From: Nitrospira sp.
GTDB lineage: Bacteria; Nitrospirota; Nitrospiria; Nitrospirales; Nitrospiraceae
Assembly (NCBI GenBank): GCA_024998685.1
Contig: JACOEH010000008.1
Span: 1-64,000 of the forward strand
DNA length: 64,000 nucleotides
Direction: 5' to 3'
The notes under the pieces were generated by a model. The model was given only the letters and a program-made list of their open reading frames with translations. It was not told where the DNA came from and searched no databases. The translations under genes were made by a program, and so were the position numbers. Shown piece after piece: positions 9,962-20,352 of the stretch; the stretch's first letter is position 1, and each line of letters begins with the position of its first letter.

Positions 9962-11201
9962 GCTGAAAATCCCGACGATCGGGGAATCGATTACGGAGGT
10001 CCAGATCGACGAGTGGCTCAAATCGCCGGGTGAGACCGTTCGCCAAGACGAGCCGATCGTCGCGCTCGAGACGGAGAAGACCTCACTCGACTTGCCCGCG
10101 CCCCTGTCGGGCGTTCTTGTCAAGGTGCTCAAGAAGAAGGGCGAGATGGCACAGGTCGGCGAAGTGATCGCGTACCTGGATGAGGCTGCGGTTCCGAACG
10201 ATACGGCAGCCCCTTCGGCTTCCGGCAAGACACCCACGAACACACCGGCTTTCAAGCCCCAGCCGGTCTCGATGCCCGACCCGCCGCGAGTGATGCCGGC
10301 CGCGCGTCGGCTCCTGAACGAGCATCGGCTCGGCGTCGAGGAGCCGACGCCGACAGGCCCCGGCGGAAGACTGCTCAAAGAAGACGTCCTCCGCCGTCTG
10401 GAAGAGCGTCCGTCCCAAGCGGAGCCAGCCTCAGTGGTCGAGACGGTTTCCGAAGATGAGGCTGCGCCGCCTAGGCCCGGGCCGCGTCAGCCGATGGGCA
10501 GCCGCGACGAAGAAGCGATACCGATGAGCCTGCTCCGGCGCCGCGTCGCCGAGCGGCTTGTGCAGGCTCAACAGACTGCTGCTCTGCTCACGACGTTCAA
10601 CGAGATCGACATGACGGCAGTGACGGCCTTGAGACAAGACCTGCAAGAAAGCTTCCGGCAGCGTTACGCGGTGAAGCTTGGCCTTATGTCCTTCTTCGTG
10701 AAAGCGGTGATCGAGGCGCTCAAGCTGATTCCGGAGCTGAACGCCGAGATCCGAGGCACAGAGATCGTGTATCGCCGCTATTACGATATCGCGATCGCGA
10801 TCGGAAGCGGGCGCGGCCTGGTTGTGCCGGTGTTGCGGAACGCTGAGCGCCTGAGCTTTGCCGAAATCGAGACCACTATCGCCGATTTCGCTCGGCGCGC
10901 ACAGGCCAACCGGCTCACTCTGGAGGAGCTGCAGGGGGGCACCTTCACGATTTCGAACGGAGGAGTGTACGGCTCGCTGCTTTCGACCCCGATCATCAAT
11001 CCGCCTCAGAGCGGCATTCTAGGGCTTCATGTGATTCAGGACCGACCCGTGGCTCGGGACGGGCAGGTCGTGCTTCGTCCCATGATGTACGTCGCCCTCA
11101 CGTATGATCATCGGATCGTGGACGGCCGTGAGGCGGTGACGTTTCTCAAGCACATCAAGGCTTGTATTGAAGAGCCGGCCCGCATCCTCCTAGAAATTTA
11201 A
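9951..11201 (+). CDS. sucB: 2-oxoglutarate dehydrogenase E2 (dihydrolipoyl succinyltransferase)
   Basis: 416 residues from the ATG at 9951. Domains in order: an N-terminal lipoyl domain with K43 in [11 protein letters not shown] as the lipoylation site; an Ala/Pro linker; a peripheral subunit-binding domain around residues 105-145 ([12 protein letters not shown]); and the catalytic acyltransferase domain with H387 and D391 in YDHRIVDG near the end. It passes the succinyl group from E1 to coenzyme A. The start overlaps the end of sucA, which implies translational coupling. A PDH-type acyltransferase is unlikely given the neighbouring E1. Confidence 0.95.
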   Translation: MSIELKIPTIGESITEVQIDEWLKSPGETVRQDEPIVALETEKTSLDLPAPLSGVLVKVLKKKGEMAQVGEVIAYLDEAAVPNDTAAPSASGKTPTNTPAFKPQPVSMPDPPRVMPAARRLLNEHRLGVEEPTPTGPGGRLLKEDVLRRLEERPSQAEPASVVETVSEDEAAPPRPGPRQPMGSRDEEAIPMSLLRRRVAERLVQAQQTAALLTTFNEIDMTAVTALRQDLQESFRQRYAVKLGLMSFFVKAVIEALKLIPELNAEIRGTEIVYRRYYDIAIAIGSGRGLVVPVLRNAERLSFAEIETTIADFARRAQANRLTLEELQGGTFTISNGGVYGSLLSTPIINPPQSGILGLHVIQDRPVARDGQVVLRPMMYVALTYDHRIVDGREAVTFLKHIKACIEEPARILLEI

Positions 11202-11265
11202 AGGAAGGGTAAGGTTGAGATTTGAGGCTAAGAGAGCATGATCCTGGTGAAAGGAAACCGAAAAG

Positions 11266-12732
11266 ATGGCTGCTCAGCGCGAGCATGATTTGATCATCAT
11301 CGGCGCCGGCCCTGGAGGCTACGTCGCCGCCATCCGGGCTGCGCAACTTGGGATGAACGTCGCCTGCGTAGAGCGAGAATCAGCGCTCGGTGGGACCTGT
11401 CTCCGTGTGGGATGCATTCCGAGCAAGGCGCTTCTCGAGTCGAGCGAGATCTTTGCCGCTGCCAAGCTCGCGGAACGGCGCGTCCCGGACTTCGGCGAGC
11501 TCAGTCGAGTCGTGTGCCGGGGTGGGGCGGGTGAGAACAGTGGATTCGAAGGGCACGGCATTCGTCTCACGGACGTGACGCTCGACCTTGCGGCCATGCT
11601 GGGCCGGAAGAATGAGATTGTGGAGCGTCTCACGAAAGGCGTCGACGGTCTCTTCCGGAAGCACAAGATCGTTCGGTACCTGGGGCACGGGCGTATCGCG
11701 GGCTCCGGAGCAGTCGTCGTCGAGACCGGCAAGGAAACCGTGGTTCTGAGGGCCCGCTGGATTCTGATCGCGACCGGTAGTACGCCGGCAAACCTGCCCG
11801 GAGTCAGGCTCGATGGCGACCGCATCGTCACGAGCACCGAGGCGCTCAGCTATTCCGACGTGCCGGACCATCTCGTGATCATTGGCGCGGGATACATCGG
11901 CCTCGAGCTCGGGTCCGTGTGGCGTCGGCTCGGTGCCAAGGTCACGGTCGTCGAGTTTCTGGACCGTATTCTTTCGGGGATGGACGTGGAGATTGCCGCC
12001 GAGGCGAAACGGATGTTCGAGCGACAGGGCCTCGACTTTCTCCTCGGCAGACGCGTGACGGGGGCACGGGTTGAAGGAGATCACTGTATCGTGGAATGCG
12101 AAGGGGCCGAACCCATCCGCTGTAACCGCGTGTTGGTGGCCGTGGGGCGAGTTCCGATGACGGCGAACCTGGGCCTGGAGACCGTCGGCATCACGCCCGA
12201 CGAGCAGGGCCGCATCTCCGTGGACGAGCGCTTTGCCACGAATGCAACCGGTGTCTATGCCGTCGGGGATGTCATTCGAGGTCCGATGCTCGCCCACAAG
12301 GCATCGGAAGAAGGAATTGCCTGTGTGGAGATGCTTGCAGGCGGCTATGGCCATGTGCACTATGAGGCGATTCCCAGTGTAGTCTATACATACCCCGAGA
12401 TCGCGTCGGTCGGAAGGACGGAGGAGGAGCTCCGAGAGGCGGAGATCGATTACCGAAAGGGCATCTTTCCGTTTCTCGCAAACGGCCGCGCGCGGGTTCT
12501 CGGCCAGACCGAGGGGCGCATCAAGGTGCTCGCCGACAAGAAGACCGATCGCCTGCTGGGAGTCCACATCCTCGGGCCTCGGGCCGGTGACCTCATCGCC
12601 GAGGCAGCCACCGGGATGGCCTTCGGCGCGAGCAGCGAAGATATCGCCCGGACCTGCCACGCGCATCCGACCCTGGCCGAAGCGTTCAGGGAAGCAGCGC
12701 TTGCGGTGCAGGGTCGAGCGCTTCACATCTAG
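11266..12732 (+). CDS. lpdA: dihydrolipoyl dehydrogenase (E3)
   Basis: 488 residues. FAD-binding GAGPGGYVAA at 13-22, the redox-active disulfide GGTCLRVGC with C45 and C50, an NAD-binding GAGYIGLELGSVW motif, and the C-terminal catalytic HAHPTLAEA with H467 and E472. It reoxidises the dihydrolipoyl groups of E2 with NAD+. It follows sucB after 64 bases, completing a sucA-sucB-lpd operon, so it most probably serves the oxoglutarate complex. Confidence 0.95.
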   Translation: MAAQREHDLIIIGAGPGGYVAAIRAAQLGMNVACVERESALGGTCLRVGCIPSKALLESSEIFAAAKLAERRVPDFGELSRVVCRGGAGENSGFEGHGIRLTDVTLDLAAMLGRKNEIVERLTKGVDGLFRKHKIVRYLGHGRIAGSGAVVVETGKETVVLRARWILIATGSTPANLPGVRLDGDRIVTSTEALSYSDVPDHLVIIGAGYIGLELGSVWRRLGAKVTVVEFLDRILSGMDVEIAAEAKRMFERQGLDFLLGRRVTGARVEGDHCIVECEGAEPIRCNRVLVAVGRVPMTANLGLETVGITPDEQGRISVDERFATNATGVYAVGDVIRGPMLAHKASEEGIACVEMLAGGYGHVHYEAIPSVVYTYPEIASVGRTEEELREAEIDYRKGIFPFLANGRARVLGQTEGRIKVLADKKTDRLLGVHILGPRAGDLIAEAATGMAFGASSEDIARTCHAHPTLAEAFREAALAVQGRALHI

Positions 12733-12958
12733 CCAGGCCTCATAGAAGCCCAGGCACCATGGACCGTGCGAGCTTGGATCGAGCCAATAACAGGACGAAG
12801 GGTTCGAGTATCGGTTGCGTATGATCGGATGAATGCGGCATTGTTGATCGCCGAGCGGTTTCGGTAATGACGAGAGAGCATCCGATAGTCGGCGCGCAGA
12901 CGACAGGCTGCCTATGCCCGATCGCGCGGCCGGCGCAGAGCGAAAACGAGATGATGAC

Positions 12959-13729
12959 ATGACCAAAAGCACATCAGGACGACAATGGACGCCGCCACGA
13001 GTGAAGGACGACGGTGGAGCATCTGGCCGTCCTCGCAACGTATTGGTCATCGACGTGGGCGGGACCAACGTGAAGATCCTTGCAACCGGCAAACGGACGC
13101 CACGCAAAACTGCTTCCGGTCCGGGCATGACCGCTCGGGATATGGTCGACGCAGTGCGGAAACTTGCCGCCGATTGGTCCTATGATGTCGTCGCACTGGG
13201 CTATCCGGGCGCGGTACGGGCCGGACGGCCGGCTGCAGAACCCAAGAACTTGGGCAAGGGATGGATGGGGTGTGATTTTGAAAAAGCCTTTGGTTGTCCG
13301 GTAAAAATGATCAACGATGCCGCGATGCAGGCTCTCGGGAGTTACGAGGACGGCCGCATGTTGTTCTTGGGACTCGGCACCGGCATGGGCTCCGCGTTGA
13401 TCACCGACGGCGTGCTGGTGCCGATGGAACTTGCGCATTTGCGGTATCGGAAAGGCCGCACGTACGAGGACTATGTCGGCTTGCGCGGGCTCAAACGGTT
13501 CGGCAAGAAGAAATGGCGACGATACGTCATGGATATCGTGACGGCGCTGAAGCATGCGCTTCAGGCCGACTACGTCGTGCTGGGCGGAGGCAATGCCAAG
13601 CGGCTCAAGCGTTTGCCGAAAGACATCCGTCTCGGCGACAATGCTCATGCCTTCGCCGGAGGATTTCGCCTCTGGGAGGAGGCGTGGAAGGATGCACGCG
13701 CCGCCTCCGTGGTGCACCAGGGTCGTTAG
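12959..13729 (+). CDS. ROK-family kinase, polyphosphate glucokinase-like
   Basis: 256 residues from the ATG at 12959; an upstream in-frame ATG at 12914 is also possible and neither has a strong ribosome binding site. The phosphate-binding motif VIDVGGTNVKI lies near residue 30, followed by the sugar-site segment VKMINDAAMQALG and a GLGTGMGSALI adenosine motif. The short length and overall pattern fit the polyphosphate/ATP glucokinase group of the ROK family, which phosphorylates glucose. The substrate and phosphoryl donor are inferred. It stands alone downstream of lpdA. Confidence 0.8.
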   Translation: MTKSTSGRQWTPPRVKDDGGASGRPRNVLVIDVGGTNVKILATGKRTPRKTASGPGMTARDMVDAVRKLAADWSYDVVALGYPGAVRAGRPAAEPKNLGKGWMGCDFEKAFGCPVKMINDAAMQALGSYEDGRMLFLGLGTGMGSALITDGVLVPMELAHLRYRKGRTYEDYVGLRGLKRFGKKKWRRYVMDIVTALKHALQADYVVLGGGNAKRLKRLPKDIRLGDNAHAFAGGFRLWEEAWKDARAASVVHQGR

Positions 13730-13813
13730 AAGGCACCAAAACATGTAGGTGGCGGGAGGATGGGGAGAACGTTCTGAATGGGCGCTGTTCCGCCTCTCGG
13801 GTTATCCGATTGA

Positions 13814-13841
13814 TGAGGTGAGAGAGTTGCGTTTCACCTCA
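13814..13841. repeat. inverted repeat TGAGGTGA-N12-TCACCTCA
   Basis: Two perfect 8-base arms, 85 bases after the kinase stop codon. No T-run follows on the + strand. It may be an operator for the next gene or a stem that protects the 3' end of the kinase mRNA. Confidence 0.4.
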
Positions 13842-13888
13842 AACATCTGGATACTGCCTACTCCCAAAAGCGAAATACCGGGGGCTTT

Positions 13889-13912
13889 CCTCCGGCAAGG
13901 CTCTTCCGGAGG
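13889..13912. repeat. hairpin CCTCCGG-N10-CCGGAGG
   Basis: Seven-base perfect arms within a GC-rich stretch that is followed by the AT-rich leader (ATATATCG, ATTAATATTC) of the next gene. It could be a terminator-like or 5' leader structure; no T-run is present. Confidence 0.4.
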
Positions 13913-14039
13913 CCGGAGCGGTGATTCTATATATCGTGGACACAAGTCGAAATCATTAATATTCAAAAAGGAGGGTACTGTGAACGGTCGAATTCAACGG
14001 TCACCGGAATGGGTGGGGCACATCCAATGGAGAACACAC

Positions 14040-14963
14040 ATGCGCAAGATGATGATTCTCGGTTCCATGGTCCTGAGCTTGTCGATGCCGGCGACCTATG
14101 TCTTGGCCGACCAAGGAGGAACGCACGGGCACGGCAAGGGGACCCGCATGAAGGTTTCCGGCACAGTATCGGCCATTCAATCGGACCTCATCACCGTGAA
14201 AACCCCGTGGGGTCAGATCAGGCTTTCTTCCACCACTGCGCCGAAAAACCTGGAGGTCGGTGAAGAGGTCGAGATGCAAGTGAATGAAAACAATGCTGTG
14301 ATCGACGTCCACCGGAAAGGGGATCCGTCCCATTCCCATCGCTTCGTCTCCGGCAGGCTGATCTATGTCGGAAAGATGAAGAAGGAGATCAAGCTTTGGA
14401 CACCGGAGGGTAAAAAGGTGTTCCCGCTTGACCGGTTGGAGATTAAAACGCGTGACATTAAGGAAGGCACGCCGGTTACGGTAGAACTGAATGAAGCCGG
14501 GACTGTGATCGATCTGCATCGCATGACGGTGGAGATCGAACTGGACGAGCATCCCCACACCCTATCGGGCTACCATCTGACGTTGGACGGGGTCGTGACG
14601 AAAATTCAGTCCGGTCTGGCGTTTGTGAAGACGCCGGTCGGCCAATACACCATTCCTATGACGCAGGCTCCACCCGATGCGGCGGTCGGTGACAAGGTGA
14701 CGTTGTGGCTCAACGAAGAAAATCTGGTGATCGACCACCATGGGAAACATAAGAATAAACCGGGCAAGCACCGGCTCATTACCGGCAAGCTGATTTATGC
14801 CGGATTGACCAAGCAGGAAATCAAACTGTGGACACCGGAGGGCGAGAAGGTATTTCCGCTGGAGCGGATGGAAGTGAAGACCAAGCCGATCGAGGAAGGC
14901 TCGATGATCACCGTTGAATTGGACGAGAAGGGAACCGTCATCGATCTCCGAAAGGTGGAGTGA
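14040..14963 (+). CDS. exported protein with internal duplication
   Basis: 307 residues. The signal peptide MRKMMILGSMVLSLSMPATYVLA is followed by a His/Gly-rich segment and then two copies of a domain of about 130 residues. Each copy runs from a VSAIQSDLITVKTP or VTKIQSGLAFVKTP strand to a KEIKLWTPEGKKVFPL-type strand and a final GTVIDL strand. The all-beta pattern suggests OB-like folds. I do not recognise a named family. A GTG at 13980 in the same frame has a stronger ribosome binding site (AAAAAGGAGGG) and would add 20 residues before the signal peptide, so the start is uncertain. His-rich parts might bind metal (inference). Confidence 0.8.
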   Translation: MRKMMILGSMVLSLSMPATYVLADQGGTHGHGKGTRMKVSGTVSAIQSDLITVKTPWGQIRLSSTTAPKNLEVGEEVEMQVNENNAVIDVHRKGDPSHSHRFVSGRLIYVGKMKKEIKLWTPEGKKVFPLDRLEIKTRDIKEGTPVTVELNEAGTVIDLHRMTVEIELDEHPHTLSGYHLTLDGVVTKIQSGLAFVKTPVGQYTIPMTQAPPDAAVGDKVTLWLNEENLVIDHHGKHKNKPGKHRLITGKLIYAGLTKQEIKLWTPEGEKVFPLERMEVKTKPIEEGSMITVELDEKGTVIDLRKVE

Positions 14964-15098
14964 CAGGCGGCACGGAACGCGGCGCGCGCATCGGATATGC
15001 GCGCGCCGGCAGCATCGTCTATGAATCGTTGGTCGCGATTGCTGGACGCGTCAATCGTAAGGTTCACATGCTGTGTTTTCGCAATCATGTTCCGTCGG

Positions 15099-15696
15099 TT
15101 ACCGTTTCGATTCTGAACCGAGGAAGTTCACTGCCAGGGACGCCGTGGTTCGAGTCCCGATCACTAGGGCGCTCTCATCGACAAAGAAACCCGGACTGTG
15201 GTTCGGCGCGGCTTTCGCGGGATCTTGATCGCGCGGCGTGATGCCCATAAAGATAAAGAGGCCCGGCGTCGCTTCTGCAAAGAAGGAGAAGTCTTCGGAA
15301 GCCCCCACCAGCGACCCACGGCTCACCCGGCCGTCCGTTGCCCGCTGCAAAACCGGTCGAGCCCACTCAGCCAATCGTTCATCATTGACCGTCGTGTCGT
15401 AGATCTTGACGATCGACACATCGGCCTTCGCTCCGGCACTCTCGGCAATCTTCTCCGCCATCGTTCGGCTATCACGATGAATCAGTTCCCGCATTTGTTC
15501 GTCATACGTCCTGATGGTTCCCGTCATCTGCACCGTCTCGGGGATCACGTTTCCTGTTTCGCCGTCATGAATGGTGCCGATGGTGACGACGGCGGGCGAG
15601 ACGGTAAGGTCGGCCTTACGGCTCACCACGGTCCGGAATCGACAAGAACAACACCGCTCCCAAGACAAGGCCGACGGAATGACGTAGAAAGTTCAT
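15099..15696 (-). pseudogene. collapsed exported M20-family amidohydrolase
   Basis: The 3' part encodes the last 170 or so residues of an M20 peptidase/hippurate hydrolase: PAVVTIGTIHDGETGNVIPE, VQMTGTIRTYDEQMR, GASEDFSFFAEATPGLFIFMG. The 5' end, 15696 leftward, has a good AAAGGAGGG site and encodes MNFLRHSVGLVLGAVLFLS, a signal peptide, but in another frame that stops shortly after. The N-terminal catalytic half (about 200 residues with the metal ligands) is missing between them. The simplest reading is an internal deletion that joined the signal sequence out of frame to the C-terminal part. Confidence 0.75.
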
Positions 15697-16021
15697 TGAC
15701 CCTCCTTTCGATACTCTCTGAAAATCTTGGCGAGTCATCGCACTCATTCGACCGACTACAACATCCACATGACTAGGTCAACAGGATAATCGATGTAAGA
15801 GAGAACAGCTTCTTTACTAAAAGGACGAAGCGAGCGTCCTGCTGGAAGGGGCGTTCGAACTTGTCACATTGTTGAATAACTAGGCACTTTGCCAGCTTCG
15901 GAAGCAGGGAGAAGTCTTGTACCTGTGTGATCTGAAACTTCTCGGCAGAGTTCAGTAGTTGATTGCGATGTTGCTCGCTCTGAACGCTGCCAAGGTACAC
16001 CAATGAAAGGAGGACTGTACT
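15697..16021. other. intergenic region, nothing recognised
   Basis: A 76-codon frame on the minus strand (15773-16003) is open but has no family resemblance and no ribosome binding site. Nothing else is supported in this stretch. Confidence 0.4.
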
Positions 16022-16123
16022 ATGAACCCTCGAACAGCCGGCGCAGTCGTCATCAGCCTAGTCGCCGCCAGGCAGCGAGACCCGATAGCCGAGGATTGCT
16101 CACTGCCGCCGCCTTGCATGTGA
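16022..16123 (+). CDS. short ORF, possible remnant of an exported protein
   Basis: 33 residues starting at an ATG with a strong AAAGGAGG site (MNPRTAGAVVISLVAARQRD...). The start resembles the first part of a signal peptide that is interrupted by charged residues. It may be the leftover 5' end of a lost lipoprotein or secreted protein. No family can be named. Confidence 0.3.
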   Translation: MNPRTAGAVVISLVAARQRDPIAEDCSLPPPCM

Positions 16124-16243
16124 ACCGACATCGGACATCAGGGAGATTTCACGTCACGATCTTCCTCTTCCCTCGCTCTTGCTTACGGCAAAAGCAGGGT
16201 GCTACCGTGATTGCTGAACGGTTTCTACGGAGGAGACGGCCCA

Positions 16244-18361
16244 ATGCCAGCACCAAAGATAGCTCAGCGACGGAATTCTGAACAGAATGGGCGTCTCAAG
16301 GAGCAAGCGGGCGAACCCAGAACCAAAAGAACGACTGATCAGGTCGCGATGCCTCCGAGGCGCACGTGGGTTTGGTTCTTGGGCCTTTTATTCGTCAATT
16401 ACTTCATCGTCAGGCTCCTTCTGCCGAATCCCCAGGAGCCCACCACAGTGCCCTACACATTTTTCAAGAACCAGGTCGGAAGCGGCAACGTCGGCGCAAT
16501 TTACAGCGAAGGAGAGTCCATTACCGGACGCTTCATTACCCCGGTGGCCTACCCACCGACGGACGACAAGAGCGCGACACCTTCGGATTCAGGGCAGACA
16601 GGGGGAGATCGGAATCGGCCTGCTCCCAAGGCCTCTCCGGCCATGACCACTCACTTCACGACCATCCTGCCCGCCTTTGTGGACCAGGGCCTGGAAGCGT
16701 TCTTGATCAAGAACGGTGTGGAAATCAGCGCCAAGCCGATCCAAGAGCAAGCCAATCCTTTGCTCACTCTGCTCTTCAGTTTCGGCCCAGGGCTCCTCTT
16801 CATTGGTTTTTATATCTGGCTCTTTCGGCGAGCGGCGCAGCAGGGCGGCGGCTTGATGGGCGGGGGGATGATGGGCATCGGAAAGAGCAAGGCCCGCCGC
16901 TACGATCAGGAAAAGGGGACGAAGGTCAGATTCGACGACGTAGCGGGCATCGACGAGGCCGAGAATGAACTGGTCGAAATCGTGGACTTTCTCAAGGATA
17001 CGAAAAAGTACACGAGGCTCGGCGGCACCGCCCCGAAAGGCGTGCTCCTGGTCGGCGCTCCCGGCACGGGGAAAACGCTGCTTGCCAAAGCGGTCGCTGG
17101 AGAGGCCGAGGTCCCGTTTTTCTCCATGAGCGCGGCGGAGTTCGTGGAAATGATTGTCGGCGTGGGAGCGGCCCGGGTGCGGGATCTCTTCAAAGAGGCG
17201 CGCGAACATGCGCCGGCGATTATTTTCATCGACGAGCTCGATGCCATTGGTCGAGCTCGGGGGCATATGGCGATCGGCGGCTCGAGCGAGCAAGAGCAGA
17301 CGTTGAATCAAATCCTGACCGAAATGGACGGATTCTCGAGCCGTGAAGGCATCATTGTCTTGGCAGCGACGAATCAGCCGGACGTGCTGGACAAGGCGCT
17401 GTTGCGTCCAGGCCGCTTTGACCGCCGCATTGTGGTCAATCTGCCGGATAAAGCGGGACGCGAGGCCATTCTCAAAGTCCACACCAGGAACGTGCCGCTC
17501 GCCGACGATGCGATCCTCGGCGATCTCGCGGCAGTGACGCCTGGTTTTTCAGGAGCCGACATCAGGAACCTCGTCAATGAGGCGGCGCTGCTGGCCGCCC
17601 GGCGCGTGCAGAATGAGGTTCGTCACAAGGACTTTCTCGATGCGCTCGAGAAAATCGTGCTCGGCCCCGAACGCCCAATCCTCATGAGCCGAGCCGATCG
17701 CGAACGAATCGCGTATCACGAAGGCGGCCACGCCATCCTCGGTCTCGTCGTGCCCGGCGCTGATCCGGTGAACCGGGTCACGATCGTCCCGCGGGGACAA
17801 GCCCTCGGTGTGACCTATCAACGGCCGGAGAGCGACCGTTACAACTATCCGGAACCCTATCTTCGCGCCCGAATCATCGGCATGCTGGGAGGGCGGGCGG
17901 CCGAGGAAATCGTCTATGGCACCAAAACGACGGGAGCCGAGAACGACATCGAGCAGGCGACCGACCTGGCGCGCCGGATGGTTACGCGATGGGGCATGAG
18001 CGACCGGCTCGGTCTGGTTCAGTTGGCCCCCAGGGACAACCCGTATCTGAGCGGCTCACCCGGATACATGGGGGCCAAGCCCTTCAGCGAGGAAACGGCA
18101 AAGGCCATCGACGCCGAAGTGCTGAAGATCATTCATGAGAGTCACGAGCAGGCCAAGGAACTGCTCGCGGCGCACCGGAAACAACTCGATGCGCTGGCCG
18201 ATGCCTTGCTTTCTCGCGAGACGCTCAACGAGCTGGAGATCCTCGACGTCACCGGACTCCCGCCGGCTCGGCCGCTGGACAGCGGGATATTGTCCGCTTC
18301 GCCCTCGCTTGCAACGAGCGCAGACTCGGCTCGAGAGTTTTCGTCTCCATCGTCACAATAA
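16244..18361 (+). CDS. ftsH: ATP-dependent zinc metalloprotease FtsH
   Basis: 705 residues from the ATG at 16244, preceded by GGAGGAG; an in-frame codon at 16211 is less likely. An N-terminal membrane segment around 42-60, a periplasmic domain, and a second membrane segment around 172-195 come first. The AAA+ module has Walker A GAPGTGKT at 271-278, Walker [13 protein letters not shown] and the second region of homology with LRPGRFDR. The zinc protease motif HEGGH is at 492-496. It degrades membrane and some soluble proteins. The periplasmic part contains a Ser/Asp/Pro-rich insert not seen in short FtsH proteins. Nitrospira-type genomes often carry more than one FtsH, so this may not be the only copy. 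Confidence 0.95.
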   Translation: MPAPKIAQRRNSEQNGRLKEQAGEPRTKRTTDQVAMPPRRTWVWFLGLLFVNYFIVRLLLPNPQEPTTVPYTFFKNQVGSGNVGAIYSEGESITGRFITPVAYPPTDDKSATPSDSGQTGGDRNRPAPKASPAMTTHFTTILPAFVDQGLEAFLIKNGVEISAKPIQEQANPLLTLLFSFGPGLLFIGFYIWLFRRAAQQGGGLMGGGMMGIGKSKARRYDQEKGTKVRFDDVAGIDEAENELVEIVDFLKDTKKYTRLGGTAPKGVLLVGAPGTGKTLLAKAVAGEAEVPFFSMSAAEFVEMIVGVGAARVRDLFKEAREHAPAIIFIDELDAIGRARGHMAIGGSSEQEQTLNQILTEMDGFSSREGIIVLAATNQPDVLDKALLRPGRFDRRIVVNLPDKAGREAILKVHTRNVPLADDAILGDLAAVTPGFSGADIRNLVNEAALLAARRVQNEVRHKDFLDALEKIVLGPERPILMSRADRERIAYHEGGHAILGLVVPGADPVNRVTIVPRGQALGVTYQRPESDRYNYPEPYLRARIIGMLGGRAAEEIVYGTKTTGAENDIEQATDLARRMVTRWGMSDRLGLVQLAPRDNPYLSGSPGYMGAKPFSEETAKAIDAEVLKIIHESHEQAKELLAAHRKQLDALADALLSRETLNELEILDVTGLPPARPLDSGILSASPSLATSADSAREFSSPSSQ

Positions 18362-18478
18362 AAACGCACAGGCCGATGTCCGGCCGATCTCGCGGTGAAA
18401 ACCGACGGTATCTCATGCAATCCTGGTATCTGAAGAAGTCGCCGGGTCTATCGTTTTTCAATGAGAGGAGAAACAGCC

Positions 18479-18616
18479 ATGGCCAATAAATGTGCACATC
18501 CTGCTTGCAGCTGTCTTGTTCAAGAAAAATGGGCATATTGCAGTGCCAAGTGTGCGTCGGGCAATCCCGGCAATGCCAGATGTGACTGTGGTCACGGTGG
18601 ATGCAAAGGACGCTGA
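18479..18616 (+). CDS. bacterial metallothionein
   Basis: 45 residues with nine Cys and two His, preceded by GAGAGGAG. The pattern CAHPAC-x-C, YCSAKCA and CDCGHGGC matches the prokaryotic metallothionein family (SmtA/BmtA type), in which Cys and His ligands wrap a cluster of Zn or Cd ions in the cytoplasm. The typical NGEGC segment is shortened. It lies 117 bases downstream of ftsH and faces the antiporter gene on the other strand. It is small enough to be missed by length-filtered gene callers. Confidence 0.88.
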   Translation: MANKCAHPACSCLVQEKWAYCSAKCASGNPGNARCDCGHGGCKGR

Positions 18617-18654
18617 TCCGCCACTCTCATCCTATTCTTAAGCGTTGTGCTCAT

Positions 18655-20352
18655 TTAATTTGTCCGCTTCCTTTCCATAGAGAGCCGGTATTGTTCCACA
18701 TGGTCCAGAATGCGGTCCTTCGGTACTCCGAACCAGGCCAAGGCATGCCGGATGAGTGTCGCCGACGCCTCGACTTCCGGCTGAATCACCTCGGTCGCCC
18801 CGACCACACCGAGTCGTTCCGCTTCCGCGAGCCCATGCGCACGGGCGAGGATCGCAACTTTGGGATTTAAATCGCGGATGCGACGCACCGTCAGTGCAGC
18901 CGGCTCAATTTCAGGCAATGCCACGATGATCAAAGACGCATCCTCGGCGCCAGCCTTCATGAGCAATTCGCGATGCGAGGCATCGCCATAGAGACAGGCA
19001 ATGCTCCGGCTCTGTAGCCGGCGAATGATGTCCGGATCTCGGTCGATGACCACATAGGGAAGACTGAAGGCCTCCAACGCCTTTCCGAGCGAGCTGCCCA
19101 CTCGGCCGAATCCACATAGTACGACATGCTGCCGGAGCGGTTCGCCTTCCGAAATTCCGTGCGCCATGTCGTGCTTATCGTGGTCGAGACGCCGCCGGAC
19201 GAACCAGCCTGGCACATACCTCACAAGAGCCGCATTCATGAGAATGGTGATGACGGAGGCGGCAAGCGTCGCATTGTAGACTTCGCTGCCGACGAGTCCT
19301 GCCGCTTTAGCCTCCTGCACAAGGACAAATGAAAATTCGCCGATTTGAGTGAGGCCGATTCCCACCAGGAATGCCGTCGTCCAAGAGTGGCCGAACAGCC
19401 GTACGACGGTCGTCCAAATCAGGAACATGCCGGCCACGATCAAGCCGACCATTGTGGCAAGGAGAGAAAGGTTCTCGATGATGACGTGCGGATCGATCAG
19501 AATGCCGATGGTCACGAAGAAGAGCGCGACGAAGGCATCACGCAGCGAGAGCAGCCGGGCCAAGGTTTCGTGCCCATACTCGGATGCGCTGATGATGAGG
19601 CCGGCCAGAAAGGCACCAAGAGCAAGGGAAAGGCCGATCATCTGCGTGACGGCGGCGGTCCCAAGGCTGATGGCCAGCGTGACAAGTAAGAACAGTTCAT
19701 GGTTCTGAGTCCTGGCGACGTGTGTCATGATCGGTGGGATGACTTTGGTGCCCAAGTATCCCACCGGCACGAGAATCAACAGCGCCTTTGCCAAGGCTTG
19801 GCCGATCACGAGCAATCGCCCCGAGTCGAACTCTCCGAGGGCCGGCATGAGCACGGTCATGGCGACGACGACCACGTCTTCGACCAGAGCGATGGCGATC
19901 ATCACCCGTCCATGCTTGGTACGAAGTTCTCCCCGATCGACGAGAAGACGGGCGAGTACCATGGTACTCGCTATGGAAATGACCGATCCGATCACGATGC
20001 TTTGGATCATCGACCATCCGATCAGGCGCCCCGTCACGATCGCCAATCCGATGGCTATGAGAATCCCCAGCGGTCCGCCGGCGAGGGCGACCCATTTGAC
20101 GCGCATCAGTTCCTTCACGGAAAACTCGAGTCCGATCGAAAACATCAGGAGAATGACCCCGATCTCGGCAAAGAGGTCGAAGGTGTGCGATTCGGAGATC
20201 GTCGGTCCCGGCGTGAACGGACCGATGGCGATACCGCCCAGCACGTAGCCGAGAATCAACGGCTGCCCGGCAAACCGAGCGAGGATGCCGCCTGCGACGG
20301 CCGCAAGAAATACTGTGGCGAGGTCTCTAAAAAATACGGGATCAGGCTGCAC
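18655..20352 (-). CDS. KefB-like monovalent cation:proton antiporter with RCK domain
   Basis: 565 residues. Residues 1-390 form a CPA2-type transporter with 12 or 13 membrane segments; FMLFSIGLEF-like and GLSLALGAFLAG segments are typical. Residues 405-545 are a TrkA-N/RCK nucleotide-binding domain with VVLCGFGRVGSSLGKAL and VVIDRDPD. Family members exchange K+ or Na+ for protons and are gated by NAD(H) or related ligands. It is in the same direction as the Mrp and universal stress genes upstream, with a 259-base gap, so it may have its own promoter. Confidence 0.9.
   Translation of the reverse strand: MQPDPVFFRDLATVFLAAVAGGILARFAGQPLILGYVLGGIAIGPFTPGPTISESHTFDLFAEIGVILLMFSIGLEFSVKELMRVKWVALAGGPLGILIAIGLAIVTGRLIGWSMIQSIVIGSVISIASTMVLARLLVDRGELRTKHGRVMIAIALVEDVVVVAMTVLMPALGEFDSGRLLVIGQALAKALLILVPVGYLGTKVIPPIMTHVARTQNHELFLLVTLAISLGTAAVTQMIGLSLALGAFLAGLIISASEYGHETLARLLSLRDAFVALFFVTIGILIDPHVIIENLSLLATMVGLIVAGMFLIWTTVVRLFGHSWTTAFLVGIGLTQIGEFSFVLVQEAKAAGLVGSEVYNATLAASVITILMNAALVRYVPGWFVRRRLDHDKHDMAHGISEGEPLRQHVVLCGFGRVGSSLGKALEAFSLPYVVIDRDPDIIRRLQSRSIACLYGDASHRELLMKAGAEDASLIIVALPEIEPAALTVRRIRDLNPKVAILARAHGLAEAERLGVVGATEVIQPEVEASATLIRHALAWFGVPKDRILDHVEQYRLSMERKRTN

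Noticed and set aside
11380-13128. 582-codon open frame on the minus strand
   Set aside because: It is the antisense shadow of lpdA and the kinase gene start; the plus strand encodes clear enzymes there.
15773-16003. 76-codon minus-strand frame as a gene
   Set aside because: No ribosome binding site and no resemblance to any family.
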